From the NCBI RefSeq assembly GCF_001658025.2, contig NZ_CP014007.2, positions 620,001-684,000 on the forward strand: a stretch of DNA of 64,000 nucleotides, written 5' to 3'. Both the position numbers and the translations under genes were made by a program. The stretch's first letter is position 1. Every line of letters starts with the position of its first letter. Below are positions 8,684 through 21,762 of the stretch, piece by piece. The notes below the pieces were generated by a model that had not been told where the DNA came from, did not search any database, and saw only the letters and a program-made list of their open reading frames with translations. This DNA is from Kosakonia oryzae (lineage in GTDB: Bacteria > Pseudomonadota > Gammaproteobacteria > Enterobacterales > Enterobacteriaceae).

Positions 8684-8822
8684 AAGTGTGCACAATCGTT
8701 TGAGTGATAAAGATAAGTATCACCTGCAATAAATGCACCAGATGGCGGGGTTGCGAAGTGCGAACGGTGGATAAAGCGCCGACTCACTCGTTAACATATT
8801 GAAATGTCGAAAAGATGATTTT

Positions 8823-8870
8823 GCACGCTACGTGCGTATATGGCGTTATTTTCGGGTGATGCGTGCGTAT
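8823..8870. promoter_or_regulatory. Repeated CGTGCGTAT motifs upstream of the yitT-like gene
   Basis: CGTGCGTAT occurs at 8831-8839 and again at 8862-8870, 31 bases apart (about three helical turns). The first copy lies within GCACG-CTA-CGTGC (8823-8835), a perfect inverted repeat. The motifs lie between the Lrp-type regulator and the yitT-like promoter, so they are candidate binding sites for that regulator. Confidence 0.4.
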
Positions 8871-8933
8871 CGGTGATAATTTATGCATGAATTCATCACT
8901 GCGGTGCACCAGAAAGAGGCGTTACGCCCCATT

Positions 8934-9413
8934 TCAGGGCAATGCGCTGCTGCCCGGCATCAACAACCCGTTCTCTTTCAGGCGATTCAGCACCACCGAG
9001 GTTTTCAGATGCGCGACGCTCTTATTTTGCGCGAGGATGCCGCTAATTAAGTGGTTTAGTCCCGGCAGATCGGCAACTGCCACTTTGAGTAAATAGTCCG
9101 CGTCACCGGTCGTTTTATAGGCGTCAATGATCGCATCCACGCCGCTGACCATCTGATGAAAGCTCGCCACGCACTCCGGCGTATGGTTCAGCAGACGCAC
9201 TTCGATCAGGCCCAGCATCTCCTGGCCTGCGGCATCCGGCGCGAGTCTTGCGTGATAGCCGAGAATCAACTGCGCCTGCTCCAGCGCAATACGGCGGCGG
9301 GAACACTGCGAGGCGGAGAGGCCAATCAGTTCGCTCAACTCCTGGTTGGTTAAACGACCGTTGGATTGCAGCAGTGTCAGGATCTTCAGATCGAAATCAT
9401 CAATGTTGTACAT
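8934..9413 (-). CDS. Lrp/AsnC-family transcriptional regulator
   Basis: A 159-residue regulator. The N-terminal winged helix has LDLKILTLLQSNGRLTN-like and SASQCSRRRIALEQ recognition-helix sequence at about residues 7-50, followed by an ACT-like RAM ligand-binding domain (TTGDADYLLKVAVADL). Family members sense amino acids and usually control adjacent transport or metabolism genes. Located immediately upstream of, and in the same direction as, the YitT-family and aminotransferase genes; its own end lies 250 bases from their start. It is a likely local regulator of this cluster and possibly of the LuxS-like operon. Confidence 0.88.
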   Translation of the reverse strand: MYNIDDFDLKILTLLQSNGRLTNQELSELIGLSASQCSRRRIALEQAQLILGYHARLAPDAAGQEMLGLIEVRLLNHTPECVASFHQMVSGVDAIIDAYKTTGDADYLLKVAVADLPGLNHLISGILAQNKSVAHLKTSVVLNRLKENGLLMPGSSALP

Positions 9414-9482
9414 AGGTCTGCCTGGCGGGCAAAAAAGAGTGGCTAACAGACTACCAGTTTTTTGCCCGGCGCAAAGGTGGGA

Positions 9483-9974
9483 TTATTTCAGCGCCAGGTG
9501 CGTCAGCCACAGGCGGGTATCAAACTCAAGCTGGTGGTATTGCGGCTCCATATGGCAGCAGAGTTGATAGAACGCTTTGTTATGATCCTTCTCTTTCAGA
9601 TGCGCCAGCTCATGTACCACAATCATCCGCAGGAACGCTTCCGGCGCTTCGCGAAACACCGTTGCTACGCGGATTTCCGCTTTCGCCTTTAGTTTGCCGC
9701 CCTGCACGCGCGAAACCGCCGTATGCAGGCCGAGCGCATTATTCAGCACGTGAATTTTGCTGTCGTACATCACTTTATTAACTGGCGCGGCGTTACGCAG
9801 ATACTGGTTTTTCATCTCCTGCGTGTACTGATACAGCGCTTTATCGGTGGTGATGTCGTGGCTGAGCGGATAGCGTTTTTGCAGCACCTCGCCAAGCCGG
9901 TTCTGTTCGATAAGCGTGGTTACCTGCGCCAGCAGGGATTCAGGATAGCCCTGAAGGTAGGTAAGCGTATTCAT
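9483..9974 (-). CDS. ygjP: YgjP, zincin-like metal-dependent hydrolase
   Basis: A 163-residue member of the YgjP/DUF45 family with the metal-binding motif HELAH at 121-125 and a third ligand candidate His131 (KEKDHNKAFY). The E. coli homologue has been reported as a UTP pyrophosphatase; other family members resemble metalloproteases. It keeps its E. coli position next to rlmG, from which it diverges. The E. coli neighbour ygjQ is absent; the accessory cluster replaces it. Confidence 0.9.
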   Translation of the reverse strand: MNTLTYLQGYPESLLAQVTTLIEQNRLGEVLQKRYPLSHDITTDKALYQYTQEMKNQYLRNAAPVNKVMYDSKIHVLNNALGLHTAVSRVQGGKLKAKAEIRVATVFREAPEAFLRMIVVHELAHLKEKDHNKAFYQLCCHMEPQYHQLEFDTRLWLTHLALK

Positions 9975-10044
9975 GGCGAAATGTGTTTACATCTCCGGAT
10001 AATTAAGCGATAAAACGCGCGAATTTTAGCACTTCGGAGGGGCG

Positions 10045-11172
10045 ATGAGCCAGGTTGAGTTAAACGGACAATCATTTACTTTAGACCGCTTTCCTGTCGG
10101 CGTGGAAGAGGCGTCATTACAGGCGTGGGACGCGGCGGACGAATATCTGCTGCAACAGGTGAATGAGGTCGAAGGCCCGGTTCTGATCTTTAATGACAGC
10201 TTCGGTGCGCTGGCCTGTGCGCTGGCGGAGCATCACCCGGTTTGCATTAATGATTCATACATTGCCGAATTAGCAACGCAGCATAATCTGCGCATCAATG
10301 CGATGGATGAAAACGCCGTCACGCTGCAAGACAGCCTTAGCCCGCTGCCTGCCAACCCGGCGCTGGTGCTGATCAAAGTCCCGAAACAACTGGCGTTGCT
10401 GGAGCAACAACTGCACGCGCTGCGCGATGTGGTGACGCCGCAAACGCGGATTATCGCCGGGGCGAAAGCGCGCGATATTCATAATTCGACGCTGGCGCTG
10501 TTCGAAAAAATTCTTGGCCCAACGACAACCACGCTGGCATGGAAAAAGGCGCGTTTGATCAACTGCACCTTTACTGCGCCTGCGCTGGCCAGCGGGTTGC
10601 AACTCGCCAGCTGGAAGCTGGATGGCACCGACTGGACTATCCATAACCATGCCAATGTCTTTTCGCGTAGCGGGCTGGATATCGGCGCACGCTTCTTTCT
10701 GCAACATCTGCCGGAAGGGATAGAAGGCGAGATGGTGGATCTCGGCTGCGGCAACGGCGTGATTGGCCTGCAACTGCTGGCGCAAAATCCTGGCCGCGTG
10801 CTGTTTGTTGATGAGTCGGCAATGGCTGTGGCATCCGCGCGGCTGAATGTGGAAAGCAATCTCCCGGAAGCCAGCGCGCGCAGCGATTTTATGATCAACA
10901 ACTCGCTCGCCGGGATTGAGCCGGATCGTTTTGATGCGGTGCTGTGCAACCCGCCGTTTCATCAGCAAAGCGCCATCACCGATCATATTGCCTGGCAGAT
11001 GTTTAACGATGCGCGTTTTTGCCTGAAATATGGCGGCGAGCTGCGCATTGTCGGCAACCGCCACCTGGATTACTTCCGCAAGCTGAAGCGCGTCTTTGGT
11101 AACTGCGAAACGATCGCGACCAACAACAAATTCGTGATCCTTAAAGCGGTGAAAGTGCGTAAGAAGCGCTAA
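10045..11172 (+). CDS. rlmG: RlmG, 23S rRNA m2G1835 methyltransferase
   Basis: A 375-residue SAM-dependent methyltransferase that modifies G1835 of 23S rRNA. The N-terminal half is a catalytically degenerate methyltransferase-like domain; the C-terminal domain has the SAM motif [13 protein letters not shown] (about residues 232-244) and catalytic NPPFH. A strong GGAGGGGCG ribosome-binding site precedes ATG 10045. Matches E. coli RlmG (YgjO) along its length. Confidence 0.95.
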   Translation: MSQVELNGQSFTLDRFPVGVEEASLQAWDAADEYLLQQVNEVEGPVLIFNDSFGALACALAEHHPVCINDSYIAELATQHNLRINAMDENAVTLQDSLSPLPANPALVLIKVPKQLALLEQQLHALRDVVTPQTRIIAGAKARDIHNSTLALFEKILGPTTTTLAWKKARLINCTFTAPALASGLQLASWKLDGTDWTIHNHANVFSRSGLDIGARFFLQHLPEGIEGEMVDLGCGNGVIGLQLLAQNPGRVLFVDESAMAVASARLNVESNLPEASARSDFMINNSLAGIEPDRFDAVLCNPPFHQQSAITDHIAWQMFNDARFCLKYGGELRIVGNRHLDYFRKLKRVFGNCETIATNNKFVILKAVKVRKKR

Positions 11173-11188
11173 CGGTTAAATGAACCGC

Positions 11189-11262
11189 ATGCCTGATGGC
11201 GCTTCGCTTATCAGGCATGTGATATTTGCCGCTGTTCCTGGCCGGGTAAGGCGAAGCCGCCA
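11189..11262. repeat. REP/BIME-type element
   Basis: GCCTGATGGCGC-TTCGCTTATCAGGC (11191-11216) is the inverted repeat typical of enterobacterial REP sequences. A second degenerate REP half (GCCGGGTAAGGCGAAGCCGCC, about 11250-11270) follows, making a small BIME between the convergent rlmG and fadH genes. It may help to stabilise or end both transcripts. Confidence 0.75.
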
Positions 11263-11263
11263 A

Positions 11264-13387
<2,124 letters not shown>

Positions 13388-13442
13388 TCAAAATAGTGAC
13401 CCCGCTCCCCACAGGGGGAAAGGGGCCGGATGAGGAGGGGCG

Positions 13443-15017
13443 TCAGGCTTTTTCCGCAAGGCCGGGCGCGCGCCACATTGACGTCGTCAGCCCGCTATCG
13501 ACCAGACCCAACTGATCGGCATAGATTTTTTGCCACTTCAGCATCATGTTGTCGTACAACTCGCGATGCGCCTGGTTTGGCAGGTAGGTCTGGCTCCAGC
13601 GCACCAGCCGCTCGCCGGTTGCCGCCATGTCGTCATACAGCCCGGCACCGAAACCGGCCGCAATTGCGCAGCCCAGCGCGGTCGCTTCTTTCACTTCCGG
13701 TACGCGTACCGGAAGGCCGGTAACGTCACTTAAAATCTGGCTCCACAGCGCCCCTTTTGCGCCGCCGCCAGCGAACACCAGGCTGTCGAATTGCACGCCG
13801 GAGAAGCGTGAAATCTGCGCCAGGTTACAGGCCGAGACAATGGCGGCATTCTCTTCCAGCGCGCGAAACAGCGTGGCTTTATTGCATTTTTCCGCATCGA
13901 TGGAGAGGTTAATAAACGACGGCGCGGCGTGATACCACTGCTTAAAGTGCATGGCGTCGGAGAAGATTGGCATCACGCCCCACGAACCGGCAGGTACCCG
14001 GCTGGCCATCTCTTCCAGCAGTTGATAGGCGTCGGTGCCGAGACGTTCGGCGATCAGCTTCTCTTCCGCGCAGAACGCGTCGCGGAACCAGCGCATGGTC
14101 AGCCCGGTAAAAAAGCTGATCGACTCCGCCTGCACCATGCCGGGAATCACATGCGGATTCACGCGAATATTCATCTCTGGATCGGTACGCACCTGCGGCA
14201 GATTAACCACCTGCTGCCAGAATGTGCCGCCGAGCACTGCAGTTTGCCCGGCGCGAACCACGCCAAGCCCGAGGCAGCCAAGCTGTACATCGCCGCCACC
14301 CATAACCACGGGCGTTCCTTCGCGCAGCCCGCACTCTTGCGCCGCCTGTTGCGTCACTTCGCCGAGCAGGCTACCGGTCTCTTTCACTGGCGACAGAAGA
14401 TCCGCGCGTAGCCCGGCCATATCCAGCAGCTCCGCTCGCCAGTCGCGGGTGAAGAGATCGAGCATGCCGGTGGTTCCGGCGTTGGAAGGATCGACCGCCA
14501 ACCAGCCGGAGAGGCGCGACGCCAGCCAGTCGCTGATCATGGTCATGGTCGCGGTATTGCGGTAGATATCGGGACGGTGGTGCGCCAGCCACAGCAGGCG
14601 CGGCATGGCGCTGAGCGCCAATGTCTGCCCGGAGACGCTGTAGACTTCGGATTCAAACTGCCAGTCGTGGATCTCTTTAAGCTCTGCTACTTCGTGGCTG
14701 GCGCGGGAATCGACATTGGCGCAGGCCCAGATGGCATCGCCGTTGCGATCGTAGAGCACAATACCTTCACGCATTGAGCAGCAGGCGACGGACTGAATAT
14801 CCGCGCCGCTCAGGCCTGCGCTATCCAGCGCCTTGCGGATGCACTGACAGGCGAGCTGCCAGTTGCTGTCGAGATCGAACTCCATTGAGCCCGGAACGTT
14901 CTCGACGCTCAGGTGTTTCCATTCGGCCTGGCCTGCGGCGATTTGCCGCCCGGATAAGTCGAAGATCACTGCGCGAATGCTGCCGGTTCCTGCATCCAGT
15001 GCCATCAGGTAACTCAT
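13443..15017 (-). CDS. lsrK: LsrK, autoinducer-2 kinase
   Basis: A 524-residue FGGY-family sugar kinase with [16 protein letters not shown] at the N-terminus, [14 protein letters not shown], and the C-terminal ATP-binding motif [14 protein letters not shown]. It corresponds to E. coli LsrK (530 residues), which phosphorylates DPD/AI-2 in the cytoplasm. In E. coli lsrK is followed by lsrR and both diverge from lsrACDBFG. Here lsrR is missing and lsrK diverges directly from lsrF. Without the repressor in the window its regulation is unknown. Confidence 0.92.
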   Translation of the reverse strand: MSYLMALDAGTGSIRAVIFDLSGRQIAAGQAEWKHLSVENVPGSMEFDLDSNWQLACQCIRKALDSAGLSGADIQSVACCSMREGIVLYDRNGDAIWACANVDSRASHEVAELKEIHDWQFESEVYSVSGQTLALSAMPRLLWLAHHRPDIYRNTATMTMISDWLASRLSGWLAVDPSNAGTTGMLDLFTRDWRAELLDMAGLRADLLSPVKETGSLLGEVTQQAAQECGLREGTPVVMGGGDVQLGCLGLGVVRAGQTAVLGGTFWQQVVNLPQVRTDPEMNIRVNPHVIPGMVQAESISFFTGLTMRWFRDAFCAEEKLIAERLGTDAYQLLEEMASRVPAGSWGVMPIFSDAMHFKQWYHAAPSFINLSIDAEKCNKATLFRALEENAAIVSACNLAQISRFSGVQFDSLVFAGGGAKGALWSQILSDVTGLPVRVPEVKEATALGCAIAAGFGAGLYDDMAATGERLVRWSQTYLPNQAHRELYDNMMLKWQKIYADQLGLVDSGLTTSMWRAPGLAEKA

Positions 15018-15080
15018 GGGTTTGGCCCCCTCGACCAGCGTTATAGATAAAACTGTGATCCTCGTATGGTCGAAAATATA

Positions 15081-15137
15081 GTTCAGCGCCTACGCTTTTG
15101 AACAATCTTCAATCACAAAATCAACAGTTCAATCACA
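15081..15137. promoter_or_regulatory. Repeat cluster in the lsrK-lsrF divergent promoter region
   Basis: TTCAATCACA occurs twice (15108-15117 and 15128-15137), exactly 20 bases apart, as expected for sites on one face of the helix. Overlapping it, TTGAAC (15098-15103) is mirrored by GTTCAA (15127-15132), and GTTCA (15081-15085) by TGAAC (15099-15103). The cluster is the most likely operator or activator region for the divergent lsrK and lsrFG transcripts. Confidence 0.45.
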
Positions 15138-15156
15138 GCTTTGCGCGGGAGGAGAG

Positions 15157-16044
15157 ATGGCGGACCTGGACGATCATAAAGAGGGGAAGGATTTTGGCCC
15201 TGGCATACCGCAACGGAATGTGCCCTTTACCCTGAAAGGTTGCGGCGCGCTGGACTGGGGCATGCAGTCGCGACTGGCAAGGATCTTTAACCCGAAGAGC
15301 AATCGCACGGTAATGCTGGCCTTCGATCACGGATACTTTCAGGGGCCAACTACCGGGCTTGAACGTATCGATCTCTCCCTTGCGCCGCTGTTTGGTGAAA
15401 CTGATGTGCTGATGTGTACGCGGGGCATCTTGCGCAGCGTGGTGCCTCCGGCCACCAACAAACCGGTAGTGCTGCGCGCCTCCGGCGGAAATTCGATGCT
15501 GACAGAGCTTTCCCATGAATGCGTCGCGGTGGCGATGGAAGATGCGCTGCGCCTGAATGTATCGGCCGTAGCGGCACAGGTGTATATCGGCAGCGAATAT
15601 GAACATCAGTCAATCGGCAACGTTATCAAGCTTGTCGATGCGGGGAGCCGCTATGGTATTCCGGTGCTTGCGGTGACCGGCGTTGGCAAAGAGATGACGC
15701 GCGATGCCCGCTATTTCTCGCTCGCCAGCCGTATCGCCGCTGAAATGGGCGCGCAGTTTGTAAAAACCTATTTTGTGGAGCAGGGGTTTGAAAAAGTCAC
15801 CGCCAGTTGCCCGGTGCCGATTGTGATTGCTGGCGGCAAGAAATTGCCGGAGCAGGAGGCGCTGGAGATGTGTTTCCGCGCCATTGATCAGGGCGCATCC
15901 GGCGTGGATATGGGGCGCAACATTTTCCAGTCCAGCGCGCCGCTCGCCATGCTGAAAGCGGTGAAAAAAGTGGTTCACGACAATATGAGCGCCCATGAGG
16001 CTTATCAGTTCTGGCTGGAAGAAAAACAAGGAGAGCAACCATGA
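15157..16044 (+). CDS. lsrF: LsrF, 3-hydroxy-5-phosphooxypentane-2,4-dione thiolase
   Basis: A 295-residue DeoC/LacD-like class I aldolase-fold enzyme that transfers an acetyl group from the phospho-AI-2 isomer to CoA. It shows [28 protein letters not shown], the catalytic-Lys strand [13 protein letters not shown] and [12 protein letters not shown], closely matching E. coli LsrF (291 residues). A GGGAGGAG ribosome-binding site precedes the start. Overlaps lsrG by 4 bases (ATGA). In canonical loci it lies behind lsrACDB; here it is first in its transcript. Confidence 0.94.
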   Translation: MADLDDHKEGKDFGPGIPQRNVPFTLKGCGALDWGMQSRLARIFNPKSNRTVMLAFDHGYFQGPTTGLERIDLSLAPLFGETDVLMCTRGILRSVVPPATNKPVVLRASGGNSMLTELSHECVAVAMEDALRLNVSAVAAQVYIGSEYEHQSIGNVIKLVDAGSRYGIPVLAVTGVGKEMTRDARYFSLASRIAAEMGAQFVKTYFVEQGFEKVTASCPVPIVIAGGKKLPEQEALEMCFRAIDQGASGVDMGRNIFQSSAPLAMLKAVKKVVHDNMSAHEAYQFWLEEKQGEQP

Positions 16045-16334
16045 ATGTGACGCTGGTGGAAATCAATATTAAACCCGATTGCGTGGAGGATTTTTTGCAC
16101 GTGTTTCGCGCCAATCATGAAGGCGCAATCCGCGAGCCGGGCAATCTGCGTTTTGATGTGTTGCAGGATCCGAAAGTGAAGACCCGCTTTTTTATTTACG
16201 AAGCCTATCAGGATGATGCGGCCGTTGAGGCACATAAGAAGACACCGCATTACCTGGCGTGCGTAGAGAAGCTGGAGACGCTGATGTCCGAGCCGCGCAA
16301 AAAACGCAGTTTTATTGGTTTGCTGCCGGAATAG
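16041..16334 (+). CDS. lsrG: LsrG, (4S)-4-hydroxy-5-phosphonooxypentane-2,3-dione isomerase
   Basis: A 97-residue antibiotic-biosynthesis-monooxygenase-fold (ABM) dimeric protein, homologous over its length to E. coli LsrG (96 residues), which isomerises phospho-AI-2 before LsrF acts. Recognisable by [18 protein letters not shown], the conserved [13 protein letters not shown] and [10 protein letters not shown]. Start overlaps the lsrF stop (ATGA), implying translational coupling. With LsrK and LsrF it forms a complete cytoplasmic AI-2 phosphorylation and degradation path. Confidence 0.93.
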   Translation: MNVTLVEINIKPDCVEDFLHVFRANHEGAIREPGNLRFDVLQDPKVKTRFFIYEAYQDDAAVEAHKKTPHYLACVEKLETLMSEPRKKRSFIGLLPE

Positions 16335-16344
16335 CATCAAAAAA

Positions 16345-16415
16345 ATGCCGGAGAGCGCCGTTGCCTCTCCGGCATGGGTGATTTGCAGGCCCGGTAAGCG
16401 CAGACGCTACCGGGC
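16345..16415. terminator. Shared terminator stem-loop and REP-like repeat between lsrG and patA
   Basis: ATGCCGGAGAG (16345-16355) pairs with CTCTCCGGCAT (16365-16375); on the minus strand it is followed by seven Ts, so it is an intrinsic terminator for patA. Next to it GCCCGGTAAGCG (from 16389) and CGCTACCGGGC (to 16415, the two arms flanking CAGA) form a REP-like inverted repeat. Confidence 0.75.
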
Positions 16416-16421
16416 ACCGAA

Positions 16422-17843
<1,422 letters not shown>

Positions 17844-17847
17844 TTAT

Positions 17848-17863
17848 TGCAGGGATTGCGCCA
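17848..17863 (-). promoter_or_regulatory. Sigma-54 (-24/-12) promoter of patA
   Basis: The minus strand reads TGGCGCAATCCCTGCA, matching the -24/-12 consensus TGGCAC-N5-TTGCA in spacing and in the invariant GG and GC. It lies 47 bases upstream of the TTG start. patA of E. coli is sigma-54 dependent under nitrogen limitation. The rest of 17864-18155 is AT-rich with no gene seen. Confidence 0.8.
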
Positions 17864-18155
17864 CATCGGCGTGGGCAGATGAAATCGGGATAAACACCAG
17901 GTGAAAACGCAGGCGTACAAAATTTAATCATGCCGCCACGTTAATATTTTGTATCTTTTGTGATTAAAAGTTGTACTTATTTAGCCGGGTTAGCGCGGCG
18001 TTGCGCCAATATGGTGCGCTTAATGCGCGATGATGGAGCAATTATGTTAACGCTGTTTAGTGGTAACATAGTGAAACTATTAAAATCAGAGAGTTAACGA
18101 ACCCATAAAAACCAGGGTTTTATTGCGAATTGCGATCTAAATCAAATTTAACATC

Positions 18156-18182
18156 TAAAGATAAATTCATTATCGCCGAAAT
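18156..18182 (+). promoter_or_regulatory. FliA (sigma-28) promoter of aer
   Basis: TAAA (18156-18159), 15 bases, then GCCGAAAT (18175-18182): near-perfect match to the flagellar consensus TAAA-N15-GCCGATAA, 50 bases before the aer start. Confidence 0.85.
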
Positions 18183-18232
18183 AACATTCGCATCAATTTT
18201 TAACAGCAATATAACCCGCACAGGACGCAACC

Positions 18233-19753
18233 ATGTCTTCTCCTCCTTATGTCAGCCAGCAGCGTTTTATGCTGGATGCTGATACAACTCTGATGTCAAC
18301 GACTGACCAGCAAAGCTACATTACTCACGCGAACGACGCTTTTATCCATGCCAGCGGTTACACCCTGGGCGAACTGCTCGACCAGCCCCATAACGTGGTG
18401 CGGCATCCTGATATGCCCAAAGCGGCATTTGCCGATATGTGGTACACCCTCAAACAGGGCGAACCGTGGAGCGGGGTGGTGAAAAACCGCCGCAAGAATG
18501 GCGATCACTACTGGGTACGCGCTAACGCCGTACCGATGGTGCGCAACGGTAAGACTATCGGCTATATGTCGATTCGTACCCAGGCGACCGATGAGGAGAT
18601 TGCCGCGGTTGAACCGTTGTATAAGGCGCTGAATGAAGGGCGCTGTAATAAACGGGTGCATAAAGGGTTGGTGATCAGCAAAGGATGGTGGGGAAAACTC
18701 GCTTCCTTGTCGCTGCGCTGGCGTACGCGCAGCGTGATGTCGCTGCTGTGGATTGCGCAGATGGCCGGGCTGTGGCTGAGCGGCGCAGGCGGGATGGCGC
18801 TGGCGATCGGCACGCTGGCGATGCTGGTGGGTTGTATGGCGGTTGAGTGGCAGATTGTCCGCCCGGCGGAGAATGTCGCCCGGCAGGCGCTCAGCGTGGC
18901 TACCGGCGAGAGCAACAGCATACAGCCGCTGAACCGTAGCGATGAACTCGGGCTGACGTTGCGCGCCATCGGCCAGCTTGGGCTGATGTGCCGCTGGTTG
19001 ATCAATGATGTTTCTGGCCAGGTTAACAGTGTGCTTAGCGGCAGCGAGACGCTGGCGAAAGGCAATGATGATTTGAATGAGCGCACCCGCCAAACCGTGG
19101 TGAATGTGCAGCAGACGGTGGCGACGATGAGCCAGATGGCGGCGTCGCTGCAAACTAACTCGGAAACCGCTTCGGCGGCCGATCAGCTCTCCAGTTCCGC
19201 CAGCAGCGCGGCAACCCACGGCGGTAAAGCGATGGAGACCGTGGTCAAAACCATGGATGAGATTGCCGATAGCACGCAACGTATTGGCTCCATTACGACG
19301 CTGATTAACGACATTGCTTTTCAGACCAATATCCTCGCACTGAACGCCGCGGTAGAAGCGGCGCGGGCCGGGGAGCAGGGCAAGGGCTTTGCCGTGGTGG
19401 CGGGTGAAGTTCGCCATCTCGCCAGCCGCAGCGCCAGTGCGGCAAACGACATCCGTAAGCTTATCGATGCCAGTGCCAGCAAAGTGCAGTCTGGTTATGA
19501 GCAGGTGCATGCCGCTGGCCGTACGATGGAAGATATTGTCAGCCAGGTGAAGAACGTAACGTCGCTGATTGGGCAGATTAGCCGATCCACTTCCGAACAG
19601 GTTGAGGGGCTTTCCGATCTGACGCGCGCGGTGGCTGAGCTGGATGCCATCGCCCAGAAGAATGCCGGTTTAGTAGAGGAAAGTGCTACCGTCTCGGCGA
19701 TGGTGAAACATCGTGCTGGTCGCCTGCAGGATGCCGTATCCGTCTTGCATTAA
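18233..19753 (+). CDS. aer: Aer, aerotaxis receptor
   Basis: A 506-residue chemoreceptor, the same length as E. coli Aer. The N-terminal FAD-binding PAS domain (about 10-120) includes [33 protein letters not shown] single hydrophobic hairpin (about 166-205) anchors it in the inner membrane. HAMP and signalling domains follow with the hairpin tip [20 protein letters not shown] near 360-380. It senses redox state through FAD and signals to CheA/CheW. Its neighbour patA and divergent layout match E. coli. Confidence 0.95.
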   Translation: MSSPPYVSQQRFMLDADTTLMSTTDQQSYITHANDAFIHASGYTLGELLDQPHNVVRHPDMPKAAFADMWYTLKQGEPWSGVVKNRRKNGDHYWVRANAVPMVRNGKTIGYMSIRTQATDEEIAAVEPLYKALNEGRCNKRVHKGLVISKGWWGKLASLSLRWRTRSVMSLLWIAQMAGLWLSGAGGMALAIGTLAMLVGCMAVEWQIVRPAENVARQALSVATGESNSIQPLNRSDELGLTLRAIGQLGLMCRWLINDVSGQVNSVLSGSETLAKGNDDLNERTRQTVVNVQQTVATMSQMAASLQTNSETASAADQLSSSASSAATHGGKAMETVVKTMDEIADSTQRIGSITTLINDIAFQTNILALNAAVEAARAGEQGKGFAVVAGEVRHLASRSASAANDIRKLIDASASKVQSGYEQVHAAGRTMEDIVSQVKNVTSLIGQISRSTSEQVEGLSDLTRAVAELDAIAQKNAGLVEESATVSAMVKHRAGRLQDAVSVLH

Positions 19754-19772
19754 TGTTTTGTTTCTATATTAA

Positions 19773-19804
19773 AAACCGCCATGCAATACTGTGGCGGTTT
19801 TTTT
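19773..19804 (+). terminator. Intrinsic terminator after aer
   Basis: AAACCGCC (19773-19780) pairs with GGCGGTTT (19793-19800) and runs into a T tract. The following stretch to 20148 is strongly AT-rich (about 350 bases) without a supportable gene; it contains GCAGC-N10-GCTGC near 19945-19965 and then the promoter of the next receptor. Confidence 0.85.
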
Positions 19805-20148
19805 ATCTGTTAAAGAATAAATACAGTACGAATATGTAAGGATATTTCTTATTTTTTGTTAAAATATTATTAATTTTAGTTCTCAATGTGAAGTATTAAT
19901 ATATTTAACGCCCTTCTACTTAACCACAAATTAAACCTCTTTAAGCAGCATTAATATGTGCTGCGCAAATCATTCTTCTCGCGAATATAACGATCGATAA
20001 ACAGCGATTAATAGTTCTTAACTATCAGATCTATCAATAAATAATTAAAAAAACGATCAAACTCATAAAGTTAGCGATTTGGTTACCGATAACGTGTTTT
20101 GGCTGCATATGTTTAATTTGCGCCAGGGACTTAAGCGGGCCTTTAGGG

Positions 20149-20175
20149 TTAAGCGCCCGACACTTTCGTCGGTAA
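20149..20175 (+). promoter_or_regulatory. Probable FliA promoter of the accessory chemoreceptor
   Basis: TTAA (20149-20152), 15 bases, GTCGGTAA (20168-20175): correct spacing and a good match to TAAA-N15-GCCGATAA, 24 bases before the start codon. Confidence 0.65.
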
Positions 20176-20199
20176 AATAATCAAACCCATGGAGAAAAT

Positions 20200-21762
20200 A
20201 TGTTTTTACATAATGTAAAAATAGGCACGAAATTATTTCTGGCGTTCGGCTTTTTTATTGTGTTGATGGTGGTGAGTTCCTCGATGTCACTCTCCAGCCT
20301 TGATCGCGCAAATAATGGAATGCAGGAAATCGTGCGTGATGACTATCCAACCACTGTTAAAGCCAATCAGCTGATCGATAACTTCAACTCTTTTGTCAGC
20401 ATTCAGCAACTGATGCTACTTGATAGCGAAGGGAAGTGGACCGCCGAGTCGCAGAAGCAGCTCTCTGAGATCAGCAGCCACGTTAGCGCGTTGCTCGAAG
20501 ATCTGGCGAAAAACCTGCATGATGACAAATCACAGAAAATCCTTGCTGAAATCCGCACCGTACGCCAGCAGTACCTTGATTCTCGCTTTCGTATTCTCGA
20601 TGCCGTGAAAAATAACGATCGCGCGGCTGCGATACAGGAGATGATGAGCAACACGGTGAATATCCAGAATGCCTACAAAGCAAAGGTGCTGGAACTGATT
20701 GCTATCCAGGATGCGCAGATGAAAGGGGCTGGTGAGGTCGTGCAGCACGATTTTTCCGCGAACCGCCTGATCCTCATTTTGCTTGCGGTGTTGAGCATTG
20801 GCTTCGGCAGCCTGATTGGCTGGATCATTGTACGGATGATCACGCGCCCATTGCGTGAGGCTGTCACCTTCGCAGAAGCCATTGCTAATGGCGATTTGAC
20901 CCGTTCGATCGACTCACATTACCGCGACGAAACGGGGGTTCTGCTACAGGCATTAATGGAGATGAAAGAGCGCCTCGTAGAAATTGTTCATCAGGTGCAG
21001 AACGGTTCGGAGAGCATTTCCAGCGCGGCGGCGCAGATTGTTGCCGGTAACCAGGATCTGGCGGCCAGAACAGAAGAACAGGCAAGCTCGGTGGAACAGA
21101 CCGCAGCGTCGATGGAGCAAATCACCGCCACGGTAAAAAATACCGCCGATCACACGTCAGAAGCCACGCAGCTTTCCGCGGGCGCGGCGACGGTAGTGAA
21201 AAATAACGGCGAGATGATGAAGCAGGTCACGGAGAAGATGCGCGTCATTAACGACACTTCAAACCGGATGTCTGACATTATCAACCTGATTGATTCCATT
21301 GCCTTCCAGACCAATATCCTCGCGCTGAACGCAGCGGTTGAAGCTGCGCGTGCAGGCGAACATGGGCGCGGTTTTGCGGTGGTTGCGGGCGAAGTTCGTC
21401 AACTGGCGCAGAAAAGCGCCTCGTCGGCGAATGAGATCCGCCATCTGATCGAAAATTCAACCAGCCAGACCCGTGAAGGGATGGCGCTGGTAGAAAAAGC
21501 CAGCGGGTTGATTAACGGTATGGTGAGCAACGTGCAGGAGATGGATGTGATCCTGCGTGAGATCGGCCAGGCGAGCCGCGAGCAGACCGATGGCATTTCG
21601 CAGATTAATAGCGCCATTGGCCTGATTGACTCAACCACCCAGCAGAACTCCAGCCTGGTGGAGGAATCAGTTGCGGCGGCGGCGGCGCTGAACGATCAGG
21701 CGCTGCATCTGCGCGAACTGGTTCAGGTTTTCCGTCTGCGTGATATGCCAGAAATGGCTTAA
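20200..21762 (+). CDS. Methyl-accepting chemotaxis protein (accessory)
   Basis: A 520-residue receptor: TM1 about residues 10-30, a mostly helical periplasmic domain of about 155 residues (4-helix-bundle type), TM2 about 189-212, HAMP about 213-268, then the signalling domain with tip [23 protein letters not shown] near 367. The C-terminus RLRDMPEMA lacks the NWETF-type CheR/CheB tether, so it is a low-abundance-type receptor needing help from others for methylation. The ligand cannot be read from sequence. It is inserted between aer and yqjI relative to E. coli and overlaps the convergent yqjI by 4 bases. Confidence 0.92.
   Translation: MFLHNVKIGTKLFLAFGFFIVLMVVSSSMSLSSLDRANNGMQEIVRDDYPTTVKANQLIDNFNSFVSIQQLMLLDSEGKWTAESQKQLSEISSHVSALLEDLAKNLHDDKSQKILAEIRTVRQQYLDSRFRILDAVKNNDRAAAIQEMMSNTVNIQNAYKAKVLELIAIQDAQMKGAGEVVQHDFSANRLILILLAVLSIGFGSLIGWIIVRMITRPLREAVTFAEAIANGDLTRSIDSHYRDETGVLLQALMEMKERLVEIVHQVQNGSESISSAAAQIVAGNQDLAARTEEQASSVEQTAASMEQITATVKNTADHTSEATQLSAGAATVVKNNGEMMKQVTEKMRVINDTSNRMSDIINLIDSIAFQTNILALNAAVEAARAGEHGRGFAVVAGEVRQLAQKSASSANEIRHLIENSTSQTREGMALVEKASGLINGMVSNVQEMDVILREIGQASREQTDGISQINSAIGLIDSTTQQNSSLVEESVAAAAALNDQALHLRELVQVFRLRDMPEMA

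Noticed and set aside
10270..11064. 264-codon minus-strand frame opposite rlmG
   Set aside because: Shadow frame; rlmG on the plus strand has intact methyltransferase motifs and a strong ribosome-binding site.
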